From the NCBI RefSeq assembly GCF_918698245.1, contig NZ_CAKKMS010000005.1:1-64000 (forward strand): a stretch of DNA of 64,000 nucleotides, in the 5' to 3' direction. Shown here in pieces: positions 51,452 to 59,627 of this stretch. The notes below the pieces were generated by a model. The model saw nothing but the letters and a program-made list of their open reading frames with translations, searched no databases and had not been told where the DNA came from. How positions within the stretch are numbered: the first letter of the stretch is position 1; every line of letters begins with the position of its first letter. Made by a program: the position numbers and the translations under genes. Source of the DNA: Pedobacter sp. Bi126 (GTDB lineage Bacteria; Bacteroidota; Bacteroidia; Sphingobacteriales; Sphingobacteriaceae).

Positions 51452-52645
51452 ATGCAGCGCAGATCGTTTGTTAAAACATCAGCTTTGTTAGGCTCTGGTT
51501 TACTTTTGGGTAACCAGGGCTTTGCCAATTTAGTGGCTGATGAAATTATTAATGTGGCAATGATTGGTTGTGGCGATCGTGGCAAAGGTGTTTTGTCGGT
51601 AATTAAATCAATGCCTGCAAAGTATAAAATTAAAGCTTATTGCGATTTACTCGATTTTAGACTTAAGGAAACCGAAAAGTATGTTCCTGCAGATGCAAAG
51701 GCCATAAAAGATTATCACAAAGTTTTAGACGATAAAACAATCAACGCGGTTTTTATTGCCACACCTTTAAGTGAACATTTCAGAATTGCCAAAGATGCAG
51801 TACTGGCTGGCAAACATGTGTATGTAGAAAAAACCATGACATACAATATTGCCCAGGCACTCGAACTTAAAAAACTGGTGAAACAATATCCCAATCAGGT
51901 TTTTCAGGTGGGTTATCAGTACCGTTATTCGCCTTTGTATTTTAAGGTGAAGGATATGATCCAAAGTGGTTATTTGGGCAAGGTTAGCCAGATCGATTGC
52001 CGTTGGGACCGTAATGGCAACTGGCGTAGGGCAGTGCCAGATCCAGCTTTAGAACGTAAGATCAACTGGCGGATGTATAAAGAGTATTCTGGCGGATTAG
52101 CCGCCGAACTTTTATCGCACCAGATTGATTTTATCAATTGGGCTTTCGAAACGCAGCCTGATGAAATTATGGGATCTGGTGGGATAGATGTATTTAAAGA
52201 CGGGCGGGAAACCTACGATAATATTCAGGCCATTCTCCGTTATAACGAAAAAGGCATGATCGGCAATTTTGGAGCTACTTGCGGCAATGCGCATGATGGT
52301 TACCTGTTTAAGATTAAGGGTACCAAAGGTTCAGTTTCTTTGCTTACCAATACCGGCTTGTTTTATCCTGAAGAAAGTGCTAAAAAAAAATTAGGTATTG
52401 TTGATGGCGTAACTGGGGCCACAAAAATTGTGGTAAATAAAGATGGTGGAATCCCGATTTTGGATAAAGCCACCATTGATGGTACAAATTATGCCTTAGA
52501 TGAATTTTATAAATCGATAACAACCAAGAAGGAACCAGTATCAAATATCAATACCGGAACGCAGGCGGCTATTTGTGTGGCCATGTGTAACGAGGCCATT
52601 TATAGCGGGAATAAACAGGTTTGGAAGACGGAATATAGTGTTTAG
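51452..52645 (+). CDS. Exported Gfo/Idh/MocA-family oxidoreductase
   Basis: A 397-residue NAD(P)-dependent oxidoreductase. QRRSFVKTSALLGSGLLLG is a likely twin-arginine signal. The Rossmann motif is VAMIGCGDRGKG (about 31) and LAAELLSHQIDFINWAF lies near 215. The normal EKP is EKT here (YVEKTMTYNI, about 128). It is not a duplicate of the first oxidoreductase; both share the family fold but differ in the middle. The start codon touches the stop codon of the DUF1080 gene, so the two are coupled. Oxidation of a glycoside at C3 or reduction of the released ketosugar are both possible. Confidence 0.88.
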   Translation: MQRRSFVKTSALLGSGLLLGNQGFANLVADEIINVAMIGCGDRGKGVLSVIKSMPAKYKIKAYCDLLDFRLKETEKYVPADAKAIKDYHKVLDDKTINAVFIATPLSEHFRIAKDAVLAGKHVYVEKTMTYNIAQALELKKLVKQYPNQVFQVGYQYRYSPLYFKVKDMIQSGYLGKVSQIDCRWDRNGNWRRAVPDPALERKINWRMYKEYSGGLAAELLSHQIDFINWAFETQPDEIMGSGGIDVFKDGRETYDNIQAILRYNEKGMIGNFGATCGNAHDGYLFKIKGTKGSVSLLTNTGLFYPEESAKKKLGIVDGVTGATKIVVNKDGGIPILDKATIDGTNYALDEFYKSITTKKEPVSNINTGTQAAICVAMCNEAIYSGNKQVWKTEYSV

Positions 52646-52710
52646 ATCATATTCTCTTTTATCATTCTGAACGATTGAAGAATCCGGAGGCTCTGCGAAG
52701 CAAATCTTTA

Positions 52711-52807
52711 CTATTGGTTGGTGTCTCACCGACCAAGAAGAATATTATTCTACTTTCATTTGTGGATGCCGATTAAGTTTCGTTCGGTGGGACACCAACC
52801 GATAGAT
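52711..52807. repeat. REP pair (BIME-like), copy 1
   Basis: A left hairpin (GGTTGGTG, TCT, CACCGACC) is followed about 45 bases later by its inverted partner (GGTTGGTGTCC on the minus strand), with a shared central stretch (ATTCTACTTTCATTT). The same pair is repeated at 53234-53333. Confidence 0.85.
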
Positions 52808-52845
52808 GAAAGGATTTTTAATGCTCCTAATTTTTTTTGGAAAGC

Positions 52846-52975
52846 AATTGTGTCGGGTATTTAAAGTCCGTCCTGCTTTCTGCTCCAATCTTTTTTGCCC
52901 TTCGACTACGCTCTCCGTAGGAGTCCTTTGGACAGGGTGACAAAAAAGGATTTCCGCGTCAATCAGGTTTAAAAT
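52846..52975. repeat. Solo MITE-like left end and a GTCCTGC-type repeat
   Basis: A run of T followed by GGAAAGCAA at 52846 matches the start of the elements at 24099 and 35841. The following GTCCTGC ... GGATTTCCGC ... TCAGGTTTA stretch pairs AATCTTTTTTG with CAAAAAAGGATT. A similar layout is seen at 10070-10135. Confidence 0.55.
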
Positions 52976-53097
52976 CGGAAGGTTTTTGCTGCTATTGAAG
53001 ATTGCATAGCATGATTCAGAAAACGCAATTAATTCGATTGTTACCTTGAGGATCAGTTTTTTAAAAAAACGCGGTGGGATGACAGGTTAAGATAAAT

Positions 53098-53190
53098 CGT
53101 CATTTCGACCGCAGTGGAGAAATCCTTGAACTGTGTTTGTTGAATAGTTCAAAGATTTCTCCATTTCGCTGCGCTTCAGTCGAAATGACG
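53098..53190. repeat. CGTCATTTCGAC palindrome
   Basis: CGTCATTTCGAC and GTCGAAATGACG are perfect outer arms, with GGAGAAATC/GATTTCTCC and TTGAAC/GTTCAA inside. This is the well-known Sphingobacteria-type REP-like sequence and has a relative at 24373-24480. Confidence 0.85.
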
Positions 53191-53233
53191 ACCGATTTCT
53201 ACAATCTGTCAATTATAGATACGAAGGACCTTT

Positions 53234-53333
53234 CTATTGGTTGGTGTCTCACCGACCAAGAAGAACTGTTATTCTACTTTCATTTTGTGGATGCCGATTA
53301 AGTTTCGGTCGGTGGGACACCAACCGATAGATG
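53234..53333. repeat. REP pair (BIME-like), copy 2
   Basis: Near-identical to the pair at 52711-52807, about 523 bases away. The two copies agree in about 90 of 97 bases by eye, including both hairpins and the central ATTCTACTTTCATTT. The left hairpin loop is TCT and the right is GGA/TCC. Confidence 0.88.
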
Positions 53334-53397
53334 GATAACATTATTTAAAACTGGAGTAATTCTATTCTGTGATTTTCCGTGTTTCCGTGGCAAAAAG

Positions 53398-53856
53398 CTA
53401 CAGCCCCAAATATTCAGGCATTTCCTGTACGAAGTTAAACTTACCTTTTTCAAGGTCCATCTTCGCATAAACATGTTGCAAACCATTGGTTAGCACAATC
53501 CATTTGGCTTGGTGTATAGAATTGTATCGTGATGCCTGATCGAAAACCGATTGCGTAATCTTTACTTTGGGTGCCTTACATTCAATTAACATCAGCTTTT
53601 CGCCAGCCGTATTATACACTAAAATGTCACTCCGCTTTTGTAATTGGTTTAGCACCAAACCACCTTCAATCTGGATCAACGTGCGTGGGAATTTCTTTTC
53701 CAAAATCAGGTTCTGTATAAAATGCTGACGGACCCATTCCTCAGGTGTAAGTACGAGGTGCTTTTTCCTCAACTCATCGAAAATAAAAACCAGATCATCT
53801 TTTTGGGTAATTTTAAATGGATAGGGCGGTAGGTTAAGCGGAGTAGGGGTAAACAT
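53398..53856 (-). CDS. Orphan HsdR N-terminal (PD-(D/E)XK) domain protein
   Basis: A 152-residue protein matching the type I restriction HsdR N-terminal domain (PF13588 type). The nuclease-like motif is RSDILVYNTAGEKLMLIECKAPK (about 73-95), with Asp and the E-x-K of PD-(D/E)XK. No HsdM, HsdS or helicase follows, so it is not a restriction system by itself. In Bacteroidota it often lies next to holA, as here in divergent orientation. A role in DNA repair or replication is possible but not shown. A heptad array ends 5 bases before its start. Confidence 0.85.
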   Translation of the reverse strand: MFTPTPLNLPPYPFKITQKDDLVFIFDELRKKHLVLTPEEWVRQHFIQNLILEKKFPRTLIQIEGGLVLNQLQKRSDILVYNTAGEKLMLIECKAPKVKITQSVFDQASRYNSIHQAKWIVLTNGLQHVYAKMDLEKGKFNFVQEMPEYLGL

Positions 53857-53861
53857 TTTCT

Positions 53862-53896
53862 CAGTTGGTGGTTATCAGTTTGCAATTGGCAGTTAA
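53862..53896. repeat. Heptad array directly upstream of the HsdR-N-type gene
   Basis: CAGTTGG, TGGTTAT, CAGTTTG, CAATTGG and CAGTTAA are five 7-base units that lie 5 bases ahead of the start at 53856 (minus strand). Confidence 0.75.
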
Positions 53897-53963
53897 CCAT
53901 GCAACAATAAACAATTTATCAATTATTACGGCTTCAAAGTTAGTTTAATTTTAGATATGTAAT

Positions 53964-54018
53964 CAAATCTCAAATCTAGTGTCTCATGTCTCACATCTAG
54001 TATTCAAATCTCACATCT
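53964..54018. repeat. Heptad array upstream of holA
   Basis: CAAATCT (twice), AGTGTCT, CATGTCT, CACATCT, AGTATTC, AAATCT and CACATCT give eight units of 7 bases (one of 6). The array lies 57 to 111 bases before the holA start. Confidence 0.85.
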
Positions 54019-54074
54019 CTTAAATTATAAACATTTATCCAAATCGTTAAACCTAAATCGTAATTTTACGGGCA

Positions 54075-55097
54075 ATGACTGCTGCCGAAATTATTAAAGA
54101 TATCAAAGCCCGAAAATTCAAACCTGTATACCTGTTACATGGAGAAGAATCTTATTATATCGATCAAGTAACAGATTATATTGAAGATAAGTTATTGAAC
54201 GATGCCGAAAAAGGTTTCAATCAAACGGTTTTGTATGGTAAAGATACCGATATGGCTACGGTTTTGGGTGCTGCAAAGCGATACCCGATGATGTCGGATT
54301 ATCAGGTGGTAATTGTTAAGGAAGCACAGGATTTAAAGTGGGGCAAAGAAGATTCGAGTAGTAAAGAGGGCGAATTTGTGCTCAATTATTTTGAAAAACC
54401 TTTGCCAAGTACCATTTTGGTATTGGCTTTTAAATATGCCAATTTCGATAAGCGTAAAAAAATCTACAAGGCCATTAATAAAAGTGGATTGATTTTTCAG
54501 TCAGATCCTGTACGCGATTATAAACTGGTACCCTGGATTGAAGAATTTATTAAAGATAAAGGTTACAAGATCGATCAGCAGGCATCGGCTTTAATGGCCG
54601 AATATTTAGGAACTGACCTTTCTAAAATTGCCAACGAGATCGAAAAATTAATGCTTAATGTTCCGAAAGAGACAACCATTAATACCGATCTGGTTCAGAA
54701 AAATATAGGCATTAGTAAAGAATATAATGTTTTCGAATTACAGAAAGCACTGGCCATCCGCGATGTGCTGAAATGCAATAAAATTATCAATTACTTCGCC
54801 AGCAACCCTAAAGCCAATCCAACAGTAATGGTTCTGGCCAATTTAGGTGGTTACTTTACTAAACTTCTAAAATACCATTATATCCCAAATAAGGCCGATG
54901 CGGCATCAGCGTTGGGCGTGCCTCCATTCTTTGTTAAAGATTATGAGGTAGCTGCAAGAAATTACAACACCGGAAAAGTTTTCCAGGTGATCGGTTTACT
55001 CCGCGAATACGATTTAAAAAGCAAAGGTTTAGATAGTACGGGAAATGTTGAAGATGGAGAACTCTTAAAAGAACTCGTTTTCAAAATTGTACACTAA
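54075..55097 (+). CDS. holA: DNA polymerase III subunit delta
   Basis: A 340-residue HolA, part of the clamp loader that puts the sliding clamp on DNA. The N-terminal part (YLLHGEESYYIDQV) and the middle AAA-like domain (RYPMMSDYQVVIVKEAQDL, SKIANEIEKLMLN) are typical, with the last third helical. It is divergent from the HsdR-N-type gene and starts 12 bases after TAATTTTA, a near -7 box. Confidence 0.92.
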   Translation: MTAAEIIKDIKARKFKPVYLLHGEESYYIDQVTDYIEDKLLNDAEKGFNQTVLYGKDTDMATVLGAAKRYPMMSDYQVVIVKEAQDLKWGKEDSSSKEGEFVLNYFEKPLPSTILVLAFKYANFDKRKKIYKAINKSGLIFQSDPVRDYKLVPWIEEFIKDKGYKIDQQASALMAEYLGTDLSKIANEIEKLMLNVPKETTINTDLVQKNIGISKEYNVFELQKALAIRDVLKCNKIINYFASNPKANPTVMVLANLGGYFTKLLKYHYIPNKADAASALGVPPFFVKDYEVAARNYNTGKVFQVIGLLREYDLKSKGLDSTGNVEDGELLKELVFKIVH

Positions 55098-55133
55098 TCT
55101 TTTTTTCGCAATTGCCTGTTTTATATTACCCAT

Positions 55134-55143
55134 CAAACGTTTG
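55134..55143. promoter_or_regulatory. CAAACGTTTG palindrome ahead of the GH95-like gene
   Basis: A perfect 10-base palindrome, 89 bases before the ATG at 55232. Sites of this form are used by LacI-type regulators; no LacI gene is in the window. It could be a chance palindrome. Confidence 0.35.
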
Positions 55144-55231
55144 CGCAAATTTTAGCGGTTTTATTGTAATTTAATATCATTATTTTAGAAATTGATACGC
55201 TACCACAGGCGCTAACCATTTCTAAACACAA

Positions 55232-57490
55232 ATGAAAACTAAAATCTTTTTACTGTTATTGCTTCAATGCATTGGGAGCTTTATTTATGCCCAATCATTA
55301 AAACCTTATAATCTTTCCTTTCCTAAACTCGCTAACAGGTGGGATGAAGCTATGCCCTTGGGAAATGGTATGTTAGGTGTTTTAATATGGAAAAAAAACA
55401 ATAAACTACGTCTTTCTTTAGATCGTGCAGATCTGTGGGACGAACGTAAGTCGCTTGATATCTCGAAGCTTAATTTTAAATGGGTAGAAGAGCAGGTTCA
55501 TCAAAATAACTACGCTGCCGTTCAAAAAATAGGCGATGAACCTTATGATAACAGTCCATATCCAACCAAATTGCCTGCAGCGGCAATGGAATTTGATATC
55601 GCTAAACTAGGTAAAGTAGTATCGAATGAATTGGATATCGAAACAGCCTTAAACACGGTAAAATTTGAAAATGGTACTGTTTTTAACTGTTACATTCATG
55701 CAAAGCGGCAACGGGGATATTTTAGTTTCGAAAATCTTAAATCTACGGCAATCGTGCCTAACTTGATTGTGCATAATTACGCCAATAATCTGATAGAAAA
55801 AGGCGATAATAGCCATGCAGGTGAGGGTTTGCAAAAACTGGGTTATGCAAAAGGAACAGTTACCAATACGATGAATAGTGTCCGTTATCGTCAGCCTACT
55901 TATGATGGACATTATTATGAAGTGTTGGTTAAATGGAAAACAATGGCTAATGGCAATGTAATCGGTTCCTGGACCATTAGTAATGATAAAGCTGCAAAAT
56001 TACCTGGTATTTCTTCAACAGCGAAAGAGCCAACGGGCTGGGATGCTCATACCAAATGGTGGAAAGATTTCTGGAATAAATCGAATATCGCTGTACCGGA
56101 TCAGCTTATTCAAAAACAATACTATTTAGAAATGTATAAATTAGGGTGTGTAGCCAGAAAGGGGGCACCTGCCATAACTTTACAAGCCGTTTGGACCGCC
56201 GATAACGGTAGCTTGCCACCCTGGAAAGGCGATTTCCACAATGATTTAAATACCCAATTGAGTTATTGGCCAACATATAGCGCTAACCATTTAGCTGAAG
56301 GTGCCACTTTTACAGATTGGCTATGGAAAATCAGAAAAAATAACCTTATTTATACCAAACAGTATTTTGGTGTTGAAGGCTTAAATGTTCCTGGTGTAGT
56401 TACTTTAAATGGCGATCCGATGGGCGGATGGATCCAGTATTCGCTTTCGCCAACTGTAAGCGCATGGACTTCGCAACATTTTTATTGGCAGTGGAAATAT
56501 AGCATGGATGATAGGTTTCTTAAAAGGAGAGCCTATCCATATATTCATGAAGCTGCAACCTACCTGGAGAACATTACCAGGTTGAAAGAAGGCAAACGTT
56601 CACTGCCTTTAAGCTCTAGTCCTGAATTTAACGATAACAGTATTAAAGCCTGGTTCTTAAACTGGACCAACTATGATTTATCGTTAGCTAAATTTTTATT
56701 TAAAGCTGCGGCCGAAGTAAGCAAGGCAAAAGGCAAGACAGATGAAAGCAAACATTGGACGGAAATGCTGAATCAGTTACCGGGTTATGAAATAAATGAA
56801 ACCGGTTTTACTATTGCCCCTGGATCTGATTTAACGAGCTCTCATAGGCATTTTTCGCAGTATATGGCCATATATCCGCTCGATTTATTGGATGTTAACA
56901 ACAAGCAAGACAAAACCATTATTGATAATTCCTTAAAACGGTTAGAAGAAATTGGTACAAGGGCATGGTGTGGTTACTCTTTTAGCTGGATGGCCTCTTT
57001 ATATGCAAGGGCTTACCAGGCCGATAAGGCGGTAAAACAACTGGAAATTTTTGCATCCAATTTCTGTTCGTCCAACAGTTTTCATTTAAATGGCGATCAA
57101 AAAGGAGGGCAGTATTCTGGTTTTACCTACCGCCCTTTTACTTTAGAAGGCAATTTTGCCTTTGCACAGGGTGTTCAGGAACTTTTATTGCAAAGCAGAA
57201 ATGGTTATATACAGGCATTCCCAGCTGTACCACAAAGCTGGAAAGATGTAGCTTTTAATGATTTACGTGCTGAAGGCGGCTTTTTAGTAAGCGGGAATAA
57301 GGAAAACGGTGTGCCAACAAAAGTAAAAGTATATGCAGAAAAAGCGCGCGTACTTAGAATTAAACTGCCTTTTAAAACCTATGTAGTAAGAGATATACCT
57401 GCTGGAAGTGTAAAAATGGGCGATGATGGAATTGCCGAAGTGAGCCTGAAAAAACGGCAGACCATCGTTTTTGAAAATGGATATGAATAA
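55232..57490 (+). CDS. GH95-like glycoside hydrolase
   Basis: A 752-residue exported enzyme (signal peptide ending IYAQS). The layout follows glycoside hydrolase family 95: an N-terminal beta domain beginning RWDEAMPLGNGMLGVLIWKKNN, then the helical barrel with HNDLNTQLSYWPTYSANHLAEG (about 345-367), a GGWIQYSLSPTVSAWTSQHFYWQW stretch (about 398), and SLPLSSSPEFND. GH95 enzymes are alpha-L-fucosidases or alpha-L-galactosidases. The specificity here is unknown. It is followed by a sulfatase, suggesting a sulfated fucose- or galactose-containing substrate. Confidence 0.78.
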   Translation: MKTKIFLLLLLQCIGSFIYAQSLKPYNLSFPKLANRWDEAMPLGNGMLGVLIWKKNNKLRLSLDRADLWDERKSLDISKLNFKWVEEQVHQNNYAAVQKIGDEPYDNSPYPTKLPAAAMEFDIAKLGKVVSNELDIETALNTVKFENGTVFNCYIHAKRQRGYFSFENLKSTAIVPNLIVHNYANNLIEKGDNSHAGEGLQKLGYAKGTVTNTMNSVRYRQPTYDGHYYEVLVKWKTMANGNVIGSWTISNDKAAKLPGISSTAKEPTGWDAHTKWWKDFWNKSNIAVPDQLIQKQYYLEMYKLGCVARKGAPAITLQAVWTADNGSLPPWKGDFHNDLNTQLSYWPTYSANHLAEGATFTDWLWKIRKNNLIYTKQYFGVEGLNVPGVVTLNGDPMGGWIQYSLSPTVSAWTSQHFYWQWKYSMDDRFLKRRAYPYIHEAATYLENITRLKEGKRSLPLSSSPEFNDNSIKAWFLNWTNYDLSLAKFLFKAAAEVSKAKGKTDESKHWTEMLNQLPGYEINETGFTIAPGSDLTSSHRHFSQYMAIYPLDLLDVNNKQDKTIIDNSLKRLEEIGTRAWCGYSFSWMASLYARAYQADKAVKQLEIFASNFCSSNSFHLNGDQKGGQYSGFTYRPFTLEGNFAFAQGVQELLLQSRNGYIQAFPAVPQSWKDVAFNDLRAEGGFLVSGNKENGVPTKVKVYAEKARVLRIKLPFKTYVVRDIPAGSVKMGDDGIAEVSLKKRQTIVFENGYE

Positions 57491-57512
57491 TATCCTTAAC
57501 TAGAATGATGAA

Positions 57513-57660
57513 TTAACCGCAAAGAACGCTAAGGGTTTCGCAAAGTAAGCAAAGGACTAAGCTGATGTTATTAAGCGTGAGGGATAGAAGCGAAAAGCCC
57601 ACAGCGAGGCAACGAGCGAGGACTTGCAGCGCATAGCCCGACCCCTTGCTCAGCTTGGGG
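57513..57660. repeat. Composite intergenic repeat after the GH95-like gene
   Basis: Bases 57513-57558 (TTAACCGCAAAGAACG ... CGCAAAG) match half of the palindrome at 8368-8484. Bases 57585-57660 (GAAGCGAAAAGCCC, GAGCGAGGACTTGCAGCG, TAGCCCGACC) resemble the intergenic sequence at 10195-10265. The frame at 57571-57834 on the minus strand is a shadow of these. Confidence 0.55.
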
Positions 57661-57691
57661 GCACGCCAAAATACACGATGCATCAGTATAA

Positions 57692-57841
57692 ATTAAAGTA
57701 TATTTTGTACCACACGTTACAGTACCTGGAGATGCAAAGAAGATCATTTTTAAGCAACATAACGATAAATTAATCATAACTGTTAGGGTAGATAGTAAAT
57801 TCCGTTTTACCAAAGTATATAAAATAACAGGCATTTTGTAA
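57692..57841 (+). pseudogene. C-terminal remnant of a lost gene
   Basis: One frame encodes 49 residues (VYFVPHVTVPGDAKKIIF ... TVRVDSKFRFTKVYKITG) with a protein-like pattern and normal codon use before the stop at 57839-57841. It is preceded by a stop codon at 57689-57691 and has no start codon, so it is not an intact gene. It lies between the GH95-like and sulfatase genes and probably is the end of a decayed carbohydrate-related gene. The family is not recognised. Confidence 0.5.
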
Positions 57842-57938
57842 ATTTACGGGTATACGGCACGCATCATACCCAGCTTTAGCAAGAAGCTAAAAACGTTAAT
57901 GATAAGCCTTTTATATACGATTCATATCAAAATCATCA

Positions 57939-59450
57939 ATGAGAAAAATAATATTAATCACTGCGCTGCTATGCTGCAAAATAGGCTATGCCCAGCAAAA
58001 ACCCAATATTGTAATCATCATTTCTGATGATCATGCTTTTCAGGCAATAAGCAGTTATGGTAGTAAATTAACGCAAACACCCAATATCGATCGTATTGCC
58101 CGGTCGGGGGTAACTTTTAACAAAGCTTATGTAACCAATTCTATTTGCGGACCAAGCAGGGCCGTTATATTAACAGGTTTGTATAGCCATAAAAATGGCT
58201 TTAAAGATAATGAAACCTCCCATTTTGATCATGGACAGGATAATTTTGCCAAACACCTTCAGTCTGGCGGATATCAAACCGCCTGGATAGGTAAGTTGCA
58301 CTTGGGCGATAAACCTCAGGGATTTGATTATTACAGCATTCTGCCAGATCAGGGGCAGTATTACAACCCCGATTTTATCGGCATGGATGGTAAAACCGTG
58401 CATAAAGAAGGTTATGTAACCAATCTGATTGAAGATGCCTCCGAGCAGTGGTTAGATAATAGAGACCAATCGAAGCCGTTCTGTTTGGTTATTGGGCACA
58501 AAGCTACGCACCGCACCTGGCTTCCGGATACGGCTGATATGGGGAAATTTGATAAAGTGAAATTCCCTTTGCCTAAAAATTTTTACGACAATTATGTAAA
58601 CCGGGAAGCGGCAAAAGCACAGGATATGACCATTGATAAAACCATGTTAATGGGCTACGACCTGAAAATGCTTTCTTATAGCAAAAATGGAGAGGGGAGC
58701 GTTAACCGCATGAACTTAGCACAAAGAGCAAGGTTCGATGCCTACTACAAGCCAATCGAAGCAGATTTAAAAAGCCGGAATTTAACTGGCAAAGCTTTGG
58801 TTGAATGGAAGTATGAACGTTATATGCGCGATTATTTAAGCACAGCAGCATCGCTCGACCGGAATATTGGCCGTACGCTTGATTACCTTGAAAAACACAA
58901 TCTTACCAAAAATACCATTGTAATCTACCTTTCAGATCAAGGTTTTTATTTAGGCGAGCATGGTTGGTTTGATAAACGTTTTATGTATGAAGAATCTTTC
59001 AGAACACCTATGATCATGCGTTACCCTGGGGTAATTAAGCCAGGAAGTCAAAACGGAACATTTGTAATGAATCTCGATCTTGCGCCAACCTTGCTTGACG
59101 CCGCAAAGCTTAAAATACCAAAAGCTATGCAAGGGAAATCGATGCTGCCTTTGTTTCAATCAAAAAAAGTAGCATTCAGGGATGCTATGTTTTATCATTA
59201 TTATGAAAATGGTGAACATTCGGTATCTCCTCATTTTGGTGTTAGAACCGAACGATATAAATTAATCCGCTTTTACAAACGCGTGAATACCTGGGAATTG
59301 TACGATCTAAAAAATGATCCCTCAGAAGAAAATAATTTATATGGCAAAATAGGATATGCAGGTATTGTTGCGCAATTAAAAGGCAAATTAAACAAGCTTA
59401 TCGATCAATATGACGACCAGGATGCCAAAAGTATTATGGCAGAACTTTAA
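57939..59450 (+). CDS. Sulfatase (arylsulfatase family S1)
   Basis: A 503-residue sulfatase with a signal peptide ending YAQQ. The active-site motif CGPSR is at 70-74, in which Cys70 is normally turned into formylglycine; the metal pair is DD at 30-31 (SDDHAF). SDQGFYLGEHGWFDKRFMYEESFRTPMIMRYPG is the usual C-terminal metal segment. It probably removes sulfate from a glycan in the periplasm, together with the GH95-like enzyme. A maturase (anSME) was not found in the window. Confidence 0.93.
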   Translation: MRKIILITALLCCKIGYAQQKPNIVIIISDDHAFQAISSYGSKLTQTPNIDRIARSGVTFNKAYVTNSICGPSRAVILTGLYSHKNGFKDNETSHFDHGQDNFAKHLQSGGYQTAWIGKLHLGDKPQGFDYYSILPDQGQYYNPDFIGMDGKTVHKEGYVTNLIEDASEQWLDNRDQSKPFCLVIGHKATHRTWLPDTADMGKFDKVKFPLPKNFYDNYVNREAAKAQDMTIDKTMLMGYDLKMLSYSKNGEGSVNRMNLAQRARFDAYYKPIEADLKSRNLTGKALVEWKYERYMRDYLSTAASLDRNIGRTLDYLEKHNLTKNTIVIYLSDQGFYLGEHGWFDKRFMYEESFRTPMIMRYPGVIKPGSQNGTFVMNLDLAPTLLDAAKLKIPKAMQGKSMLPLFQSKKVAFRDAMFYHYYENGEHSVSPHFGVRTERYKLIRFYKRVNTWELYDLKNDPSEENNLYGKIGYAGIVAQLKGKLNKLIDQYDDQDAKSIMAEL

Positions 59451-59488
59451 ATATCTGCTGAGGTTGTTGCCAATAATTTAATGTCGAA

Positions 59489-59530
59489 GGCCAATGCGCT
59501 ATTGAGCGCATTTGGCTGTTTTGTGTTTTT
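59489..59530 (+). terminator. Terminator of the sulfatase gene
   Basis: AATGCGCT and AGCGCATT form an 8-base stem around ATTG (extended by GCCA/TGGC with a bulge), followed by a T-rich tail. It lies about 40 bases after the stop codon. Confidence 0.85.
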
Positions 59531-59627
59531 ATTGGCTATATATAGAGCCTTCAATAATGCAATTTTTCAAAATCCTGTGTCCAGTTTTTTAAGGAAAATG
59601 TTTTGTTAAATTTAACCAGATCATCCA

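Larger units (their letters stand above)
52646..53397. other. 752-base gene-free gap full of repeats
   Basis: The gap holds two copies of a paired REP-like element (52711-52807, 53234-53333), a MITE-like left end at 52848, a GTCCTGC...TCAGGTTTA repeat (52868-52975) and a CGTCATTTCGAC palindrome (53098-53190). No gene is credible here. Confidence 0.8.

Noticed and set aside
53398..53856. Type I restriction-modification system
   Set aside because: Only the HsdR N-terminal domain is present; helicase, methylase and specificity genes are absent.
57571..57834. 87-residue minus-strand frame after the GH95-like gene
   Set aside because: It lies over an intergenic repeat and over the complement of the coding-like remnant on the plus strand, so it is a shadow.
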